Positions 63,743-64,000 of a DNA stretch of 64,000 bases are shown here, piece by piece; within the stretch, counting starts at the first letter, position 1; each line of letters begins with the position of its first letter. Below the pieces are notes generated by a model. The model was not told where the DNA came from and did not search any database. It saw only the letters and a list, made by a program, of their open reading frames with translations. This DNA comes from Olleya aquimaris (GTDB lineage: Bacteria > Bacteroidota > Bacteroidia > Flavobacteriales > Flavobacteriaceae). The DNA is taken from assembly GCF_003259525.1 (NCBI RefSeq), contig NZ_QLLO01000001.1, positions 62,001 to 126,000 of the forward strand. The letters run 5' to 3'. Made by a program: the position numbers and the translations under genes.

Positions 63743-64000
63743 AAAATATACCTATTACGATTTTACTTTAAGTCTCTGTCCAGAGTGTTTACGACGTGTA
63801 GATGCTAAAATAGTCTTTGAAGATGGCAATGTTTACATGCTAAAACGTTGTAAAGAACATGGTAACACTAAAGTGTTAATTGCAGACGATATCGAGTATT
63901 ACAAAAACATACGCAACTACAATAAACCTAGCGAAACACCTTATACTTTTAACACCAAAACCGACTATGGTTGTCCATACGATTGTGGTTTGTGTCCAGA
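63732..64000 (+). CDS. Radical SAM protein, N-terminal fragment
   Basis: ATG at 63732 opens 89 codons to the window end. A Cys-rich N-terminal segment (LSLCPECLRRVDAKIV, KRCKEHGN) precedes the radical SAM cluster motif CPYDCGLC (CxxxCxxC). The LCPxCLxxxxA...CxEHG start is typical of the COG1964-type radical SAM family, which includes lipid-modifying tetraether synthase relatives. It overlaps the Lgt-like gene by 11 bp. The C-terminus is outside the window. Confidence 0.8.
   Translation, partial: MPVRKYTYYDFTLSLCPECLRRVDAKIVFEDGNVYMLKRCKEHGNTKVLIADDIEYYKNIRNYNKPSETPYTFNTKTDYGCPYDCGLCP

Overview
The window is chromosomal DNA from a low-GC member of the Bacteroidota, most likely a marine Flavobacteriaceae. 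The evidence is the protein families present (Bacteroidota-type arginine pathway, short LeuA, pdxA next to a DUF177 gene, amt-glnK-porin cluster), TAnnTTTG-type promoters, and many copies of flavobacterial intergenic repeats with the core TCGACTGCGCTC. No species is claimed.

Layout: 1-3.9 kb holds a DUF177 fragment, pdxA, riboflavin synthase, a small Pro-rich membrane protein and a TPR-like protein. 4.0-8.3 kb is leuACDB. 8.4-17.5 kb is nitrogen assimilation: a porin, PII protein and Amt on the minus strand, divergent from gltB-gltD, around a control region with several inverted repeats. 17.6-27.2 kb is a nine-gene minus-strand arginine operon (GNAT acyltransferase, argG, argC, proC, argD, argF', argB, argE', argH). 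Its genes are separated by repeat elements, and it is preceded by a previously unlabelled 21-residue leader ORF ending in five consecutive Arg codons. 27.3-34.2 kb is ilvD-ilvB-ilvN-ilvC-ilvA, also minus strand.

34.4-59.7 kb is a 25.3-kb genomic island inserted in the 3' end of a tRNA(CAT) gene. A 13-bp direct repeat marks both ends, and the island supplies a new terminator for the tRNA. Its left arm has a tyrosine recombinase, an excisionase-like HTH protein, a replication-initiator-like protein and a DnaC-like ATPase, with no relaxase or conjugation genes. The rest is a minus-strand defence-type cluster. It has a WYL-domain regulator, a fusion of a degenerate N6-adenine methylase, a specificity-like region and a histidine kinase, a receiver-domain partner, and a DUF2130 protein. 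Type I hsdM and hsdS follow, then a block of accessory genes (unknown; IF2N/cold-shock/zinc protein; EcsC; PD-(D/E)XK nuclease; two unknowns), then hsdR and a divergent SF2 helicase.

Three transcription units of this cluster carry the same 19-bp dyad exactly 9 nt upstream of a -7-like element, which ties them into one regulon. The methylase-kinase/receiver pair wired to a type I restriction locus is the strongest candidate for an undescribed system. After the tRNA the chromosome resumes with methylmalonyl-CoA epimerase, rbfA, an FtsX-like permease, a Dus-family tRNA-dihydrouridine synthase, an Lgt-family membrane enzyme and the start of a radical SAM gene.
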